A DNA stretch of 18,340 nucleotides from an uncultured Saprospiraceae bacterium (lineage in GTDB: Bacteria > Bacteroidota > Bacteroidia > Chitinophagales > Saprospiraceae). Shown one piece after another: positions 1-9,600 of this stretch; within the stretch, counting starts at the first letter, position 1; each line of letters starts with the position of its first letter. The translations under genes were made by a program, and so were the position numbers. The notes under the pieces are model-generated. The model was given only the letters and a program-made list of their open reading frames with translations. It was not told the origin of the DNA and did not search any database. The DNA lies in the NCBI GenBank assembly GCA_937930625.1, contig CALHBW010000186.1, forward strand, positions 1 through 18,340. Reading direction: 5' to 3'.

Positions 1-1
1 A

Positions 2-1426
2 ATTGGATTGGATATAGACCCATACACAGACTATCATTACGAAGCCGTCACGCTTAGCTCAAACTGGCAAGTTTACACCATGAGTTTTATCATGAATAGC
101 CCAACAGATAATAACACCAGTTTTGGTTTATATATGGGTGGTAATACCATCAACACTTATATAGATAATGTGAGTCTGCAAAAAGCGGATTGCGAAGGAG
201 ATAGCAACAACCCCCAGTCAGCTTATCCATCAGGCGTTCCTCATAGCATACCCGGCACTATCAATACCGCACATTATGATAATGGCGGACAAGACGTTGC
301 ATATCACGATACTTCCAACGATAATAGGGGAAATGGTATTCGTCAAGATGAATCTGTGGATACTCACAAATACAACAATTCACCAGACTATCTCGTTGGC
401 TGGATTGCCGGCGGAGAATGGTTAGAATTTACTGTAAATGTACAAGGTCAAGAGCAACAAGAATATACTGTTTCTTATGAGGTAGCATCAAAAAACGGTG
501 GCGGTCAATTCAGGTTAGAATATGACGGAGGTGTAACCGATAATATCAACGTAAATCCAACCGGAGGCTGGGGAGCTTTCCAAACGATAGAATCAAATAA
601 TATTTCTCTAAGTCCCGGAGTACAGGTCATCCGTCTTTACTTTATAAAACCCGGCTTCAATATTAGAAACATTATTTTTGGAGCCCAGTCAGCTTATGAA
701 ACTCATAACATACCCGGAACTATCAATGCCACAGAATATGATAATGGCGGACAAGGCATTGGATATTATGACACTTCCGAAGATAATAGGGGAAATGGTA
801 TTCGTCAAGATGAATCTGTGGACACTCACAAGTACAACAATTCACCAGACTATCTCGTTGGCTGGATTGCCGGCGGAGAATGGTTAGAGTTTACTGTAAA
901 TGTACAAGGTCAAGGGCAACAAGAATATACTGTTTCTTATGAGGTGGCATCAAAAAACGGTGGCGGTCAATTCAGGTTAGAATATGACGGAGGTGTAACC
1001 AATGACATCAACGTAAATTCAACCGGAGGTTGGGCAATCTTCCAACCAATACAATCAAATAATATTTCTCTAAGCCCTGGACAACAGGTCATCCGTCTTT
1101 ACTTTACAAAACCCGGTTTCAATATTAGAAACATTACTTTTCAGTTGAGTCAGCCAAAAGTGGAGCAAACACAAGATGTTGACCTATACGTTTATCCCAA
1201 TCCGTTTAGCAACGAACTGACCGTAGAGCTACCCACAGAGATGGAAAGCGATGCTATGTCCGTTCAAGTTATAGACATCACCGGCAAAGTAGTATATGAA
1301 AGAACACAACTCAATGCCGGTCAAATCATACAAATCAAGGAAGAATTGTCAAATGGTTTTTATATTCTGAAATGGTCGGATGAGAAAAATAAAATGTCTG
1401 CCACACGGAAGATCATTAAACAATAA
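2..1426 (+). CDS. Secreted multi-CBM protein, C-terminal part (CBM4/9-like, CBM6 x2, T9SS sorting domain)
   Basis: The frame is open at the left edge, so the N-terminus and any catalytic domain lie outside the window. The first ~55 visible residues, ending in TYIDNVSLQK, resemble the end of a CBM4/9-type jelly roll. Two CBM6-like modules follow, each opening with IPGTIN and DNGGQ and holding a GEWLEFTVNV strand (about 248-681 and 710-1143). From about 1175 comes a typical T9SS type A sorting domain: VYPNPFSNELTVEL, then VIDITGKVVYE, and a final GFYILKW / RKIIKQ. Proteins of this kind are exported across the outer membrane by the type IX system and often have a glycoside hydrolase in front of the CBMs; that hydrolase is inferred, not seen. 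The two CBM6 modules are almost identical even at DNA level. A hairpin at 1505-1550 probably ends the transcript. Confidence 0.9.
   Translation: MGLDIDPYTDYHYEAVTLSSNWQVYTMSFIMNSPTDNNTSFGLYMGGNTINTYIDNVSLQKADCEGDSNNPQSAYPSGVPHSIPGTINTAHYDNGGQDVAYHDTSNDNRGNGIRQDESVDTHKYNNSPDYLVGWIAGGEWLEFTVNVQGQEQQEYTVSYEVASKNGGGQFRLEYDGGVTDNINVNPTGGWGAFQTIESNNISLSPGVQVIRLYFIKPGFNIRNIIFGAQSAYETHNIPGTINATEYDNGGQGIGYYDTSEDNRGNGIRQDESVDTHKYNNSPDYLVGWIAGGEWLEFTVNVQGQGQQEYTVSYEVASKNGGGQFRLEYDGGVTNDINVNSTGGWAIFQPIQSNNISLSPGQQVIRLYFTKPGFNIRNITFQLSQPKVEQTQDVDLYVYPNPFSNELTVELPTEMESDAMSVQVIDITGKVVYERTQLNAGQIIQIKEELSNGFYILKWSDEKNKMSATRKIIKQ
248..1143 (+). repeat. Tandem duplication of a CBM6 module (462-bp period)
   Basis: The stretch from 248 recurs from 710, an offset of 462 bp (154 codons). 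Over roughly 321-560 versus 783-1022 the copies differ at only about a dozen bases, several of them synonymous. The start of the module and the last ~100 bases are more diverged. This indicates recent duplication or ongoing gene conversion within the gene. Confidence 0.92.
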
Positions 1427-1504
1427 AAATGGTGAAGTTATTATTTAAACATTATTAATGCGAATCATTCATAGTTGAAAATTAGTTAATGTTTAATTAA
1501 AGAA

Positions 1505-1550
1505 TAAGGGAGTAATAGGTTGTACATCTGAACAACTTATTACTCCTTTA
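1505..1550. terminator. Intrinsic terminator hairpin after the CBM protein
   Basis: Arms 1509-1523 and 1532-1546 pair over 15 bp with a single G-T wobble around an 8-nt loop. Pairing continues outward as AA/TT, with a short T-run at 1547-1549. It lies about 80 nt beyond the stop codon at 1426. It also sits just past the stop of the possible minus-strand gene remnant at 1561-1647, so it could serve both directions. Confidence 0.6.
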
Positions 1551-1560
1551 TCAATCAATA

Positions 1561-1647
1561 TCACACCAAATGCAAAGGCAACATATTCAACTCCCGTTTA
1601 ACGGCTCGCCAATTTGGATAAAAGCGGTTGATATATACTTCTTTAGA
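1561..1647 (-). pseudogene. Possible C-terminal relic of a decayed gene
   Basis: On the minus strand, 28 sense codons run from just after a TAG at 1650-1648 to a TGA at 1563-1561. They read as a plausible protein tail: SKEVYINRFYPNW followed by RAVKRELNMLPLHLV. The composition (Trp, Pro, charged residues) is protein-like, unlike the surrounding AT-rich spacer, and a terminator-like hairpin follows the stop. I do not recognise the family; a transposase or other accessory protein tail is a guess. No open frame continues upstream. Chance is not excluded. Confidence 0.3.
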
Positions 1648-2019
1648 CTAAAGATTATCATTGTTCAATTGCTTCATTGTTAAATTGTTATTACGTTTTT
1701 TTGTTTCACAAAAAACTCATTTCAATCATAAAACAATCCCAATAGTTATCAGAAGTCGCTTCGCCGCGTTCCTTATAGGTTTTATATTTTTTAATAATAT
1801 ATTTTATTTGGTGTAAAATTAATTTTCTTTTTTACAAAAATTATCAAAGAAGCATTTTTTTTGTTTGTAGTCATTTAATTGAAGTTGAGCTTGCAATTGA
1901 TTTTGAGGTTAAAAAAACCTCAAAGCCCTACCTCGCTGAATGTTAAAGTTCTCGGAAAACCGTACATTGCAGCCTAATTATTCGTTAAATATTAAAATAC
2001 AACTTTCATTTATAAAATG
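1648..2019. other. AT-rich spacer with a short hairpin
   Basis: No convincing gene was seen here. The part at 1655-1692 is low-complexity, made of ATTGTT and CATTGTT words like those in the purH leader. A perfect 9-bp hairpin (TTTGAGGTT / AACCTCAAA, arms 1902-1910 and 1916-1924, A5 loop) has no T-run on either side, so it is not an obvious terminator. ACACCAAAT near 1563-1571 is echoed as its complement near 1806-1814. Confidence 0.5.
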
Positions 2020-2150
2020 AATGAGGCATTTTTGATTTTCGATTGCTGATTTTTGATTGGATTTTACTTCGCAAAATTTCACACAATGACATTCGCGTAG
2101 CGAATAAATCAATCAAAAACCAAAAATCACCTAATCAAAAATCACTCATT
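2020..2150. repeat. Word-built inverted repeat in front of lptD
   Basis: Two 44-nt arms (2020-2063 and 2107-2150) are imperfect reverse complements of each other, each made of tandem TTTTTGATT-type words or the complement. The 43-nt centre includes a perfect small palindrome, ATTCGC-GTA-GCGAAT, at 2091-2105. The right arm ends 8 nt before the lptD ATG, over the usual ribosome-binding position. Confidence 0.88.
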
Positions 2151-2158
2151 GGTTAATC

Positions 2159-4882
2159 ATGAACAAATACCGTACAAATTTCATCTTATTGGTCGTTTTA
2201 ATGTGCTTTTCCGTTGCAGGAAAGACGCAGGATGGCGGTATTTCTTTAGGTAAAAAAGAAAAAACAGTTGTGCCACAAGATAGTCTGCCACTTGTGGTGG
2301 CGGACACTCTTGCGCCTGTGGTCGATAGCCTTCCTACTCAATCCAAGCCCCCGCAGACGGCTACAAAGATAAGATATTCAAGTGATTCTCTGGATGTTCC
2401 GGTCAATTATAGTGCAGCAGATTCGATGATTTATGATTTGGCGGGAGAGCGAATTCATCTTTATGGCGGTGCATCGGTGGAGTATGAGTCAATGAGTCTG
2501 AAAGCCGAGTATATCATTTTTGATATGGCAAATGATATTGTCATTGCATCAAGTTTGGGCGGTAAAAAGGCAGAATTTGTGGACGGTACACAAGAATTTA
2601 GCTCGGATAGTATCAAATATAATTTTCGTACACAAAAAGGAAAAGTATATCAAGTTCGGATAGAGGAAGGCGATGGATATTTGCTGTCGAATAGCGTCAA
2701 ATTCGACATGCGTAGCCAAAAACACGCGCACGAGGATGATGTCGTATATGCCGAAGGTACAATTTATACGACTTGCGACCATCCCGAACCGCATTTCGGT
2801 GTACGCAGCCGCAAAGCGAAAATCATTCCCGACAAAATCATCGTCGTAGGTGCATCCAATATCGAAATTGAAAATATACCAACGCCTATAGTCTTGCCTT
2901 TTGGTTTTTTCCCACTCAAAAAAGGACGAAGAAGCGGCTTGATTTTTCCGCGCAATTACGAGTTTTCGCCCAAACTCGGTTTTGGTTTGCGAAATATCGG
3001 CTACTACAAAGCCATGAATGATTATTGGGATTTGCAGGTAACAGGCGATATTTATACGCGCGGTACATGGCGGCTCAATACGCGCACCTCTTACAAAAAA
3101 CGCTACAAATATACCGGAAGTCTTGCTGTCGGCTACTCGCATCAACGACTTGATATTCCTGAAATAGAACCCCGACCGCAACGCGATTTCAATATTCAAT
3201 GGACACACAATCAAGATGCTTCCGCACACCCGACGCGCACCTTCCGCGCAAGTGTCAATTTTGGTACAGGAACGTATTTTTCAAATAATTTTAATGATGC
3301 ACAAAGCGTACTTCAACAGACTTTAAATTCGAGTGTTTCGGTACGCAAAAAATTTCCCGGAAAGCCTTTTACGCTTTCTGCCGGATTTTCGCACAATCAA
3401 AATACACGTTCCCGCCTGATGACCATCAATTTCCCCGAAGTGACTTTCAATATGACTCAAATCAATCCTTTTGAACGAAAAAATAAGATAGGGAAAGAAC
3501 GTTGGTACGAAAAAATCACCTTTTCATACAACACCAATTTAAAAGGAATAGCACGTACAAATGATACTTTAATTTTCCAAAAAGACCGCCTTGACGAAGC
3601 CAATCTCGGTATGAAACACGACCCGCGTGTGGGGATGAATTTCCGCATATTTAAATACATCAATGTCAATCCAACTATCAATTATTCGGAAGAATGGTAC
3701 CTCAAAACCCGCGAATTGGATTTTGACGCGGACTCTATTTTTAATCGAATTATTGAATATGAATACGATGAAAATGGCAATATTAGACTCGACGCAGACG
3801 GCGATTCAATTATCAATACTATCACAGATGAAGTGATTTTCGGTGAAATTGACACGACTTATAGATATGGATTTGCTTCCTTGCGGGAGGTGTCAGGTGG
3901 TGTGAGTTTTAATACGCGATTGTATGGGATGTTGCCGCTGGGTAAGCAAGGGCAAGCCATTCGGCATACCGTCACGCCGAATGTTTCGATGAATTTTTCG
4001 CCCGATTATCTCCGACCATTTTGGGGATATTATGATAGTATTCAGGTGGACAATCGGGATATTGATGACAAACGAATTTATTCTCGTTTTGATGATGGCG
4101 TATTTGGCGGCGCGCCCTCGCGTACGCGTCAGGCGTCGATTTCCTATGGAATTACGAATCAATTGGAAGGGAAATTTTTTAGTAGAAAAGACAGCACAGA
4201 ACGCTTCAAAAAAGTTATGCTTATCAATCAATTGAGCATCAATAGTTCCTATAATATCGCGGCAGATTCATTCAATATGGCGAATATTCGGATGAGTGGA
4301 AATACGAAGTTTTTTAAGGTGATTAATGCGAATTTTGGTGCGAACTTTGACCCCTATGCACTCAATAGTGTCGGCAGGCGTGTTAACACTTACTACTGGA
4401 AAACCAATCGGCGTCTAATGCGATTTACCAATGCCAATTTGACGCTCACCACCCGCCTGAATCCGCAAGATATTAGTAATGCTTTTGGTAAAAACAAAGG
4501 TGAAAAAAACGAACGTCGCCCTTCTAACAAGCAGGTGATTAGCTCCTTGAGTTTCACTTATGCCTTCAATATTTCCAAGCAATTTGAAAACGGAAAAGAC
4601 ACCCTCAAAGTCACCCGAAACAACATTGGACTCAGCCGTACCACCCTCAACCTGACAGATAAATGGCGCGCAGACATCGGTAGTATTGGTTATGATTTTG
4701 TCCGCAAACAAATGACCTATCCCGACCTCTCGCTCTATCGTGATTTGCACTGTTGGGAAAGCGGATTTAGTTGGCAACCCGAACGTCGTACTTTTGCATT
4801 TTTCTTGCGCGTAAAACCGGGAACACTTGACTTCCTGAAAGTTCCGTATGCGCGGAATCGGGTTGACCCGTTTGAATTTTAG
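2159..4882 (+). CDS. lptD: LPS-assembly outer-membrane protein LptD (OstA family)
   Basis: LptD is the outer-membrane barrel that, with LptE, inserts lipopolysaccharide into the outer leaflet. The 907-residue protein has an N-terminal hydrophobic signal segment (residues 5-20, FILLVVLMCFSVAG). A Ser/Pro-rich linker follows to ~residue 75, then an OstA/LptA-like periplasmic domain (~85-235) with GASVEYESMSLKAEYIIFD. The remainder alternates aromatic and polar strands typical of a large beta barrel. TTCDHPEPHF (Cys206) and LHCWE (Cys865) match conserved cysteines of Bacteroidota homologues; a disulfide is inferred. It is longer than the ~780-residue E. coli protein, as is common in this phylum. 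The start fits the signal peptide. It sits between two inverted-repeat spacers and looks monocistronic. Confidence 0.9.
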   Translation: MNKYRTNFILLVVLMCFSVAGKTQDGGISLGKKEKTVVPQDSLPLVVADTLAPVVDSLPTQSKPPQTATKIRYSSDSLDVPVNYSAADSMIYDLAGERIHLYGGASVEYESMSLKAEYIIFDMANDIVIASSLGGKKAEFVDGTQEFSSDSIKYNFRTQKGKVYQVRIEEGDGYLLSNSVKFDMRSQKHAHEDDVVYAEGTIYTTCDHPEPHFGVRSRKAKIIPDKIIVVGASNIEIENIPTPIVLPFGFFPLKKGRRSGLIFPRNYEFSPKLGFGLRNIGYYKAMNDYWDLQVTGDIYTRGTWRLNTRTSYKKRYKYTGSLAVGYSHQRLDIPEIEPRPQRDFNIQWTHNQDASAHPTRTFRASVNFGTGTYFSNNFNDAQSVLQQTLNSSVSVRKKFPGKPFTLSAGFSHNQNTRSRLMTINFPEVTFNMTQINPFERKNKIGKERWYEKITFSYNTNLKGIARTNDTLIFQKDRLDEANLGMKHDPRVGMNFRIFKYINVNPTINYSEEWYLKTRELDFDADSIFNRIIEYEYDENGNIRLDADGDSIINTITDEVIFGEIDTTYRYGFASLREVSGGVSFNTRLYGMLPLGKQGQAIRHTVTPNVSMNFSPDYLRPFWGYYDSIQVDNRDIDDKRIYSRFDDGVFGGAPSRTRQASISYGITNQLEGKFFSRKDSTERFKKVMLINQLSINSSYNIAADSFNMANIRMSGNTKFFKVINANFGANFDPYALNSVGRRVNTYYWKTNRRLMRFTNANLTLTTRLNPQDISNAFGKNKGEKNERRPSNKQVISSLSFTYAFNISKQFENGKDTLKVTRNNIGLSRTTLNLTDKWRADIGSIGYDFVRKQMTYPDLSLYRDLHCWESGFSWQPERRTFAFFLRVKPGTLDFLKVPYARNRVDPFEF

Positions 4883-4883
4883 A

Positions 4884-5236
4884 ATGAGTAGATGAATAAA
4901 TGACAAAATGAGGGCATGTTTAGAATTGTAATTGACACTTTTATCTTGAAATTAAAATAATGTAAAATGTAAAATAATAAATGTAAAATGTAAAAGTTGT
5001 AGGACGCGAGGTGTTTTTATTTTATTGATTTTTAATTTTTTGAATAAATAAAACGAAAATGTATTGTACACGTACTACAAGCACTTTTACATTTTACATT
5101 TATTATTTTACATTTTACATTTCAGAAAAGTGTCAACTACCTTTACAGCAAATTTAAACATGCCAAAATGAGTAAATGTTTTTGACATATTTTATCATTA
5201 TCTCATTAGTATTTACTCATTTATTCATCTACTCAT
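4884..5236. repeat. Spacer-filling nested inverted repeat with a perfect 39-bp arm
   Basis: Nearly the whole lptD to lipoprotein spacer folds on itself. The outer arms 4884-4903 and 5217-5236 are perfect 20-nt complements made of ATGA/TAGATGA words. Middle segments containing GGCATGTTTA and TGACACTTTT pair with TAAACATGCC and AAAAGTGTCA on the other side. The inner arms 4959-4997 and 5083-5121 are perfect 39-nt complements of ATGTAAA words, continued by TTGTAG / CTACAA. The structure starts 1 nt after the lptD stop and ends 14 nt before the next ATG. Confidence 0.95.
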
Positions 5237-5250
5237 GTACTCATTTTTTT

Positions 5251-6480
5251 ATGAAACTCACCTACTATATCATTCCCATTTTGCTGCTATTTTCCTGCAC
5301 CAATCAAGAAACCGAATTGGTACTTGACGCATCGCAACTCCGCGAAATTCCCGTCCCATGTACACACGCAGGCGAGCCAAATGTATTCGTTTCCGAAACC
5401 GGAACGACCTATCTTTCGTGGATTGAACACCTCAATGACAGCATCGTAGCATTACAATTTTCCACATTAAAAAACAAGAAATGGACAGCTCCGAAAAAGA
5501 TTGCTTCCGGCACAAATTGGTTTGTCAATTGGGCAGATTTCCCTTCATTGGCAGCGTATGAAGATGATGAAAAATCATTAGCAGCACATTGGTTGCAGAA
5601 AAGCGCGAAAGGAACTTACGATTACGATGTCCGCATTGCTCAATCGCAAGATGGCGGCGCGACTTGGCAACCTTCCTTCATTCCGCACCGCGACGGTATC
5701 GCCGCCGAACACGGTTTTGTGACGATGCTGCCACTTTCATCAGATAGAATGTTTGCCACTTGGCTCGATGGCAGACACACAAAAGGAGATGACCACGACG
5801 CACACGGTCACGGACATGGCGGAGACATGACGCTCCGCGCAGCAACCTTTGACCCACAAGGTAATTTGTATGATGAAACAGAACTCGACCACCGTGTTTG
5901 CGATTGTTGCCAAACGGATGCGACACTGACCGACGATGGAGTCGTCGTGGTTTATCGTGACCGTTCGCCGGACGAGGTGCGCGATATTTCCATCGTCCGA
6001 AAAACTGCTGAAGGCTGGCTGCAAGCACAAACTGTACATGCTGATAATTGGGAAATTGCAGGTTGTCCGGTCAATGGTCCGGCAGTGGACGCGCTCGACA
6101 ATCATGTGGCAGTCGCGTGGTTTACGATGGCAAATGATGAAGCGCGTGTGTTTGTTATTTTTTCGGAAAATGGTGGACGTACATTCGGCGAAGCAGTTCA
6201 TGTAGATGAGGGCAGTCCGCTTGGTCGTGTGGATGTTTTGTGGCTCAATTCACAGGAAATACTCGTCACTTGGATAGAAGAAACGCCCGACCAAACGACC
6301 ATCAAAGCCCGTCAAATCACAGCCAAAGGCGAAGCAAAACCATCATTCACCATTACCCAAACAGACGCCGCACGAAAGAGTGGTTTTCCGATTATTAAGA
6401 AAAATGAAGAACAAATCATCTTCGCATGGACGCATGTAGATAGCCTGACTTCTGTGCGGACGGTGGTGACGGATTTGTAA
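5251..6480 (+). CDS. BNR/sialidase-like beta-propeller lipoprotein with His-rich loop and CDCC motif
   Basis: The 409-residue protein starts with a lipoprotein signal, MKLTYYIIPILLLFSC, with Cys16 as the likely lipidated residue. An upstream in-frame ATG at 5176 would only translate the inverted repeat, so 5251 is preferred. Two Asp-boxes are visible: SQDGGATW (132-139) and SENGGRTF (305-312). These are typical of BNR/sialidase propellers. Between them are TWLDGRH, a histidine-rich stretch (176-189, HDAHGHGHG) and a CDCC motif (217-220) followed by VVVYRDRSPDEVRDI. The His and Cys clusters suggest metal binding or a disulfide-stabilised loop, but this is inference. Annotation pipelines would probably call it exo-alpha-sialidase. 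I do not see a clear catalytic arginine triad, so hydrolase activity is doubtful. It probably sits on the periplasmic or outer surface. Confidence 0.75.
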   Translation: MKLTYYIIPILLLFSCTNQETELVLDASQLREIPVPCTHAGEPNVFVSETGTTYLSWIEHLNDSIVALQFSTLKNKKWTAPKKIASGTNWFVNWADFPSLAAYEDDEKSLAAHWLQKSAKGTYDYDVRIAQSQDGGATWQPSFIPHRDGIAAEHGFVTMLPLSSDRMFATWLDGRHTKGDDHDAHGHGHGGDMTLRAATFDPQGNLYDETELDHRVCDCCQTDATLTDDGVVVVYRDRSPDEVRDISIVRKTAEGWLQAQTVHADNWEIAGCPVNGPAVDALDNHVAVAWFTMANDEARVFVIFSENGGRTFGEAVHVDEGSPLGRVDVLWLNSQEILVTWIEETPDQTTIKARQITAKGEAKPSFTITQTDAARKSGFPIIKKNEEQIIFAWTHVDSLTSVRTVVTDL

Positions 6481-6527
6481 TACTGCAAAAATGTAAGCAA
6501 AAAGATGAATTAATGTCTCAAATACTT

Positions 6528-6535
6528 TATCTTTG
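6528..6535 (+). promoter_or_regulatory. Candidate -7 box (TATCTTTG) for the restriction gene
   Basis: TATCTTTG matches the Bacteroidota -7 consensus TAnnTTTG exactly and lies 66 nt before the ATG at 6602. The -33 TTG element expected about 19-21 nt upstream is not clear, so the call rests on one box. Confidence 0.35.
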
Positions 6536-6601
6536 CTTGTGTCATCGAATTAGTTTAATTTCAATTCAATCATATAGCAAAACAGCCAATTCTAAGCAAG
6601 A

Positions 6602-9600
6602 ATGAACGAAAAAAAACTCATACAAGCATTAGGATTTAATCCTAAAGAAAATACTTTAGGAATCTTTCATAAGAAATATGACGGTTATGCTATTGAGGTT
6701 GATTTTGATAAAAAACAACTCAATTTTGGCGATAAAATAAAAGCGGAAAATAAAACTACTCAAAATTTTTCACAATCTGAAAATTGGGTTGTTCTTGAAT
6801 GTGTAAATAGGTTATTAGAAAAAGGCTATCAGCCTGAGCATATCACGTTAGAAAAAACTTGGAAGACCGGACATGGAACAAGTGGGCGTTTGGATATATT
6901 GGTAAATCGTGAAGACGGTAGTACTTACCTGATGATTGAATGCAAGACTTTGGGGAAAGAATACAAGAAAGAATTAAAAAATCTGTACAAAAACGGGGGA
7001 CAACTCTTCACGTATTTTCAACAAGACAAAGCAGCAGACGTTTTGATGCTTTATGCCTCAATATTCAACGGCGAGGCGATTCAGTATGAAAATACGATTG
7101 TAAATATCGAACCTGAATATAGAGAAACATCGAATGTTAAAGATTTTTTTGACCGTTGGAACAAGCTGCCAAAGAACAATGGAATCTTTGACCGATGGGT
7201 AAAGCCCTACAATTTTGAAAGTAAAGCCTTAACACCAAAAGATTTAAAAAATATTGAACAGCCGGATAGCAGTTTTATCTTTAACCAATTTCTGGAAATT
7301 CTAAGACACAATGTAGTTTCTGATAAACCCAATGCTTTCAATAAAATTTTTACCTTGTTTTTATGTAAAATTTATGACGAAAAACATACTCATCCTAATC
7401 AGGAATTAGCCTTTCAATGGTTTTACACCCCTTATGAGTACGAGGGGATTCAGTACCCACCTGACAACCACGTATCATTTCAAAAAAGACTGACAGATTT
7501 GTATGCTAAAGGCATGAATGAGTTTTTGGAAAAAGAAGTGACTGATATATCTGATGCTGATTTTGACAAGAAATACAAACACTCAATTGAAGAGCATGCA
7601 CACCAAGAAATTAAAGACCTTTTGACCAAAATACGGCTTGAAAAAAACAATGAATTTGCCATCAAAGAAGTCTTCAATACAGATTCATTTGAAGAAAATG
7701 CAATCGTTGTTAAAGAAGTTGTCGAATTATTGCAAGGTTACAAAATCCGCTACACCAAAAAACAACAATACCTCTCCGATTTTTTTGAACTTTTGCTCAC
7801 CACAGGTCTCAAACAAGAAAGTGGTCAGTTTTTTACGCCTGTGCCTATCGCTCAATTTATTATCAGAAGTTTACCATTGGATGATTTGACCCGTAAAAAA
7901 CTGAAAAAAGGTGCGAAAAACGATTTACTACCGACCATCATAGATTACGCATCAGGGAGTGGGCATTTCATTACGGAAAGTATGCACGTCGTTCAGCAAC
8001 TCATTGATGTGCAAAACCCCGATGACTACCTCACAGATACCGGCAAAAAAATTCGTACCTGGCAAGATGACCATTTTGAATGGGCTTTCAAATATATTTA
8101 TGGAATAGAAAAAGATTATCGCTTGGTAAAAGTGGGTAAAGTCGGTTGCTATTTGCATGGTGACGGTTTAGCCCAAATTATACATTCGGACGGCTTGGGT
8201 AGTTTTACCAATACAAAAGAATATAAAGGACTACTCACTATAACAGACGAGTCTTTTCCAAAAGAAAACAAACAATTTGATGTCATCGTTTCCAACCCAC
8301 CCTACTCGGTTGCTTCTTTTAAAAATAATGCCAGAAAATATTATAATGAAGATGATTTTGAAATTTACGACTACCTGACCGATAACAATAGTGAGATAGA
8401 GTGCCTCTTTGTCGAACGCACTAAGCAGCTTTTAAAAGATGGTGGTTTGGCTGGTATTATTCTGCCGAGTTCGATATTGAACAATACAGGTATTTACACA
8501 AAAGCGAGACAAATTATACTTGAATATTTCGAGATAGTGGGGATTACTGAATTGGGTGCCAATACTTTCATGGCAACAGGTACGAATACCGTTACTTTGT
8601 TTTTGCGCCGAAGAAATAATTTTGATGTTGCAAATATGAAAAAAATCGTCAAAAAATCCTTTACAAATTTACAAGACCTGAGCATCAATGGTATCGAAAC
8701 CCCCTTGCAAAAATACCTTGACCATGTTTGGGAAAATGTTTCATTGGATGATTACAAGAGTTTGCAACAAAAAGTACCTAACAGGGAGATACAACAACAT
8801 GGGATTTATAAAGCATATGACAAAAAAATAAAAACAAAAAATCAAGCAGAGAAGTTGACCAAAATCTTGGAGATAGAACAAGAAAAACTATTCTATTTCG
8901 TCCTTACATATCCGCAGAAAGTCGTGTTGATAAAAACAGGACAGAAAAATGCCGAAAAACAATTTTTGGGGTATGAGTTTAGCAACCGCCGGGGTAGTGA
9001 AGGCATACATCCCGTCCAACGCAGCAAAAGCATAGATGAATGTACCCGACTTTATGACATTAATACCTTTAAAAATCCTGAGAAAGCAAGCACTTACGTT
9101 TATAATGCGTTCAAAAATAATTGGGATATAGAAATCCCTGAAAACTTACAACAAAATATAAGCTATCAAAATCTGGTCGATATGCTTACATTTGATAGTG
9201 CTAATTTTGAGAAAAACATTTCACTTACAGCTAAAAAAAAAGTGAACTATGAGCACATTTGGAACGCCCCGAAATTATTTTTTCTTAATGAACTTGCAGT
9301 GATTAAAAAAGGAAAAGCAATCACTAAATCTAAAACCATAAAAGGCCTTATCCCTGTAATTGCCGGAGGAAAACAACCGGCATACTACCACAATAAATCC
9401 AATAGAAGCGGAAATGTCATTACAGTGAGTGCATCAGGAGCATATGCTGGTTTCGTCAATTATTTTTCCAATCCAATATTTGCATCCGACTGCAATACAA
9501 TTGTCTCCGCAGATGAAGAAAAAACATCCACCCAATTCATTTTTCATCTTCTAAAATACATCCAACCAACCATTTATGCTCTGCAAAGAGGGCAAGCCCA

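Noticed and set aside
2549..3229. Long minus-strand frame inside lptD
   Set aside because: It is the antisense of a clear lptD coding sequence, and its translation shows no recognisable domain.
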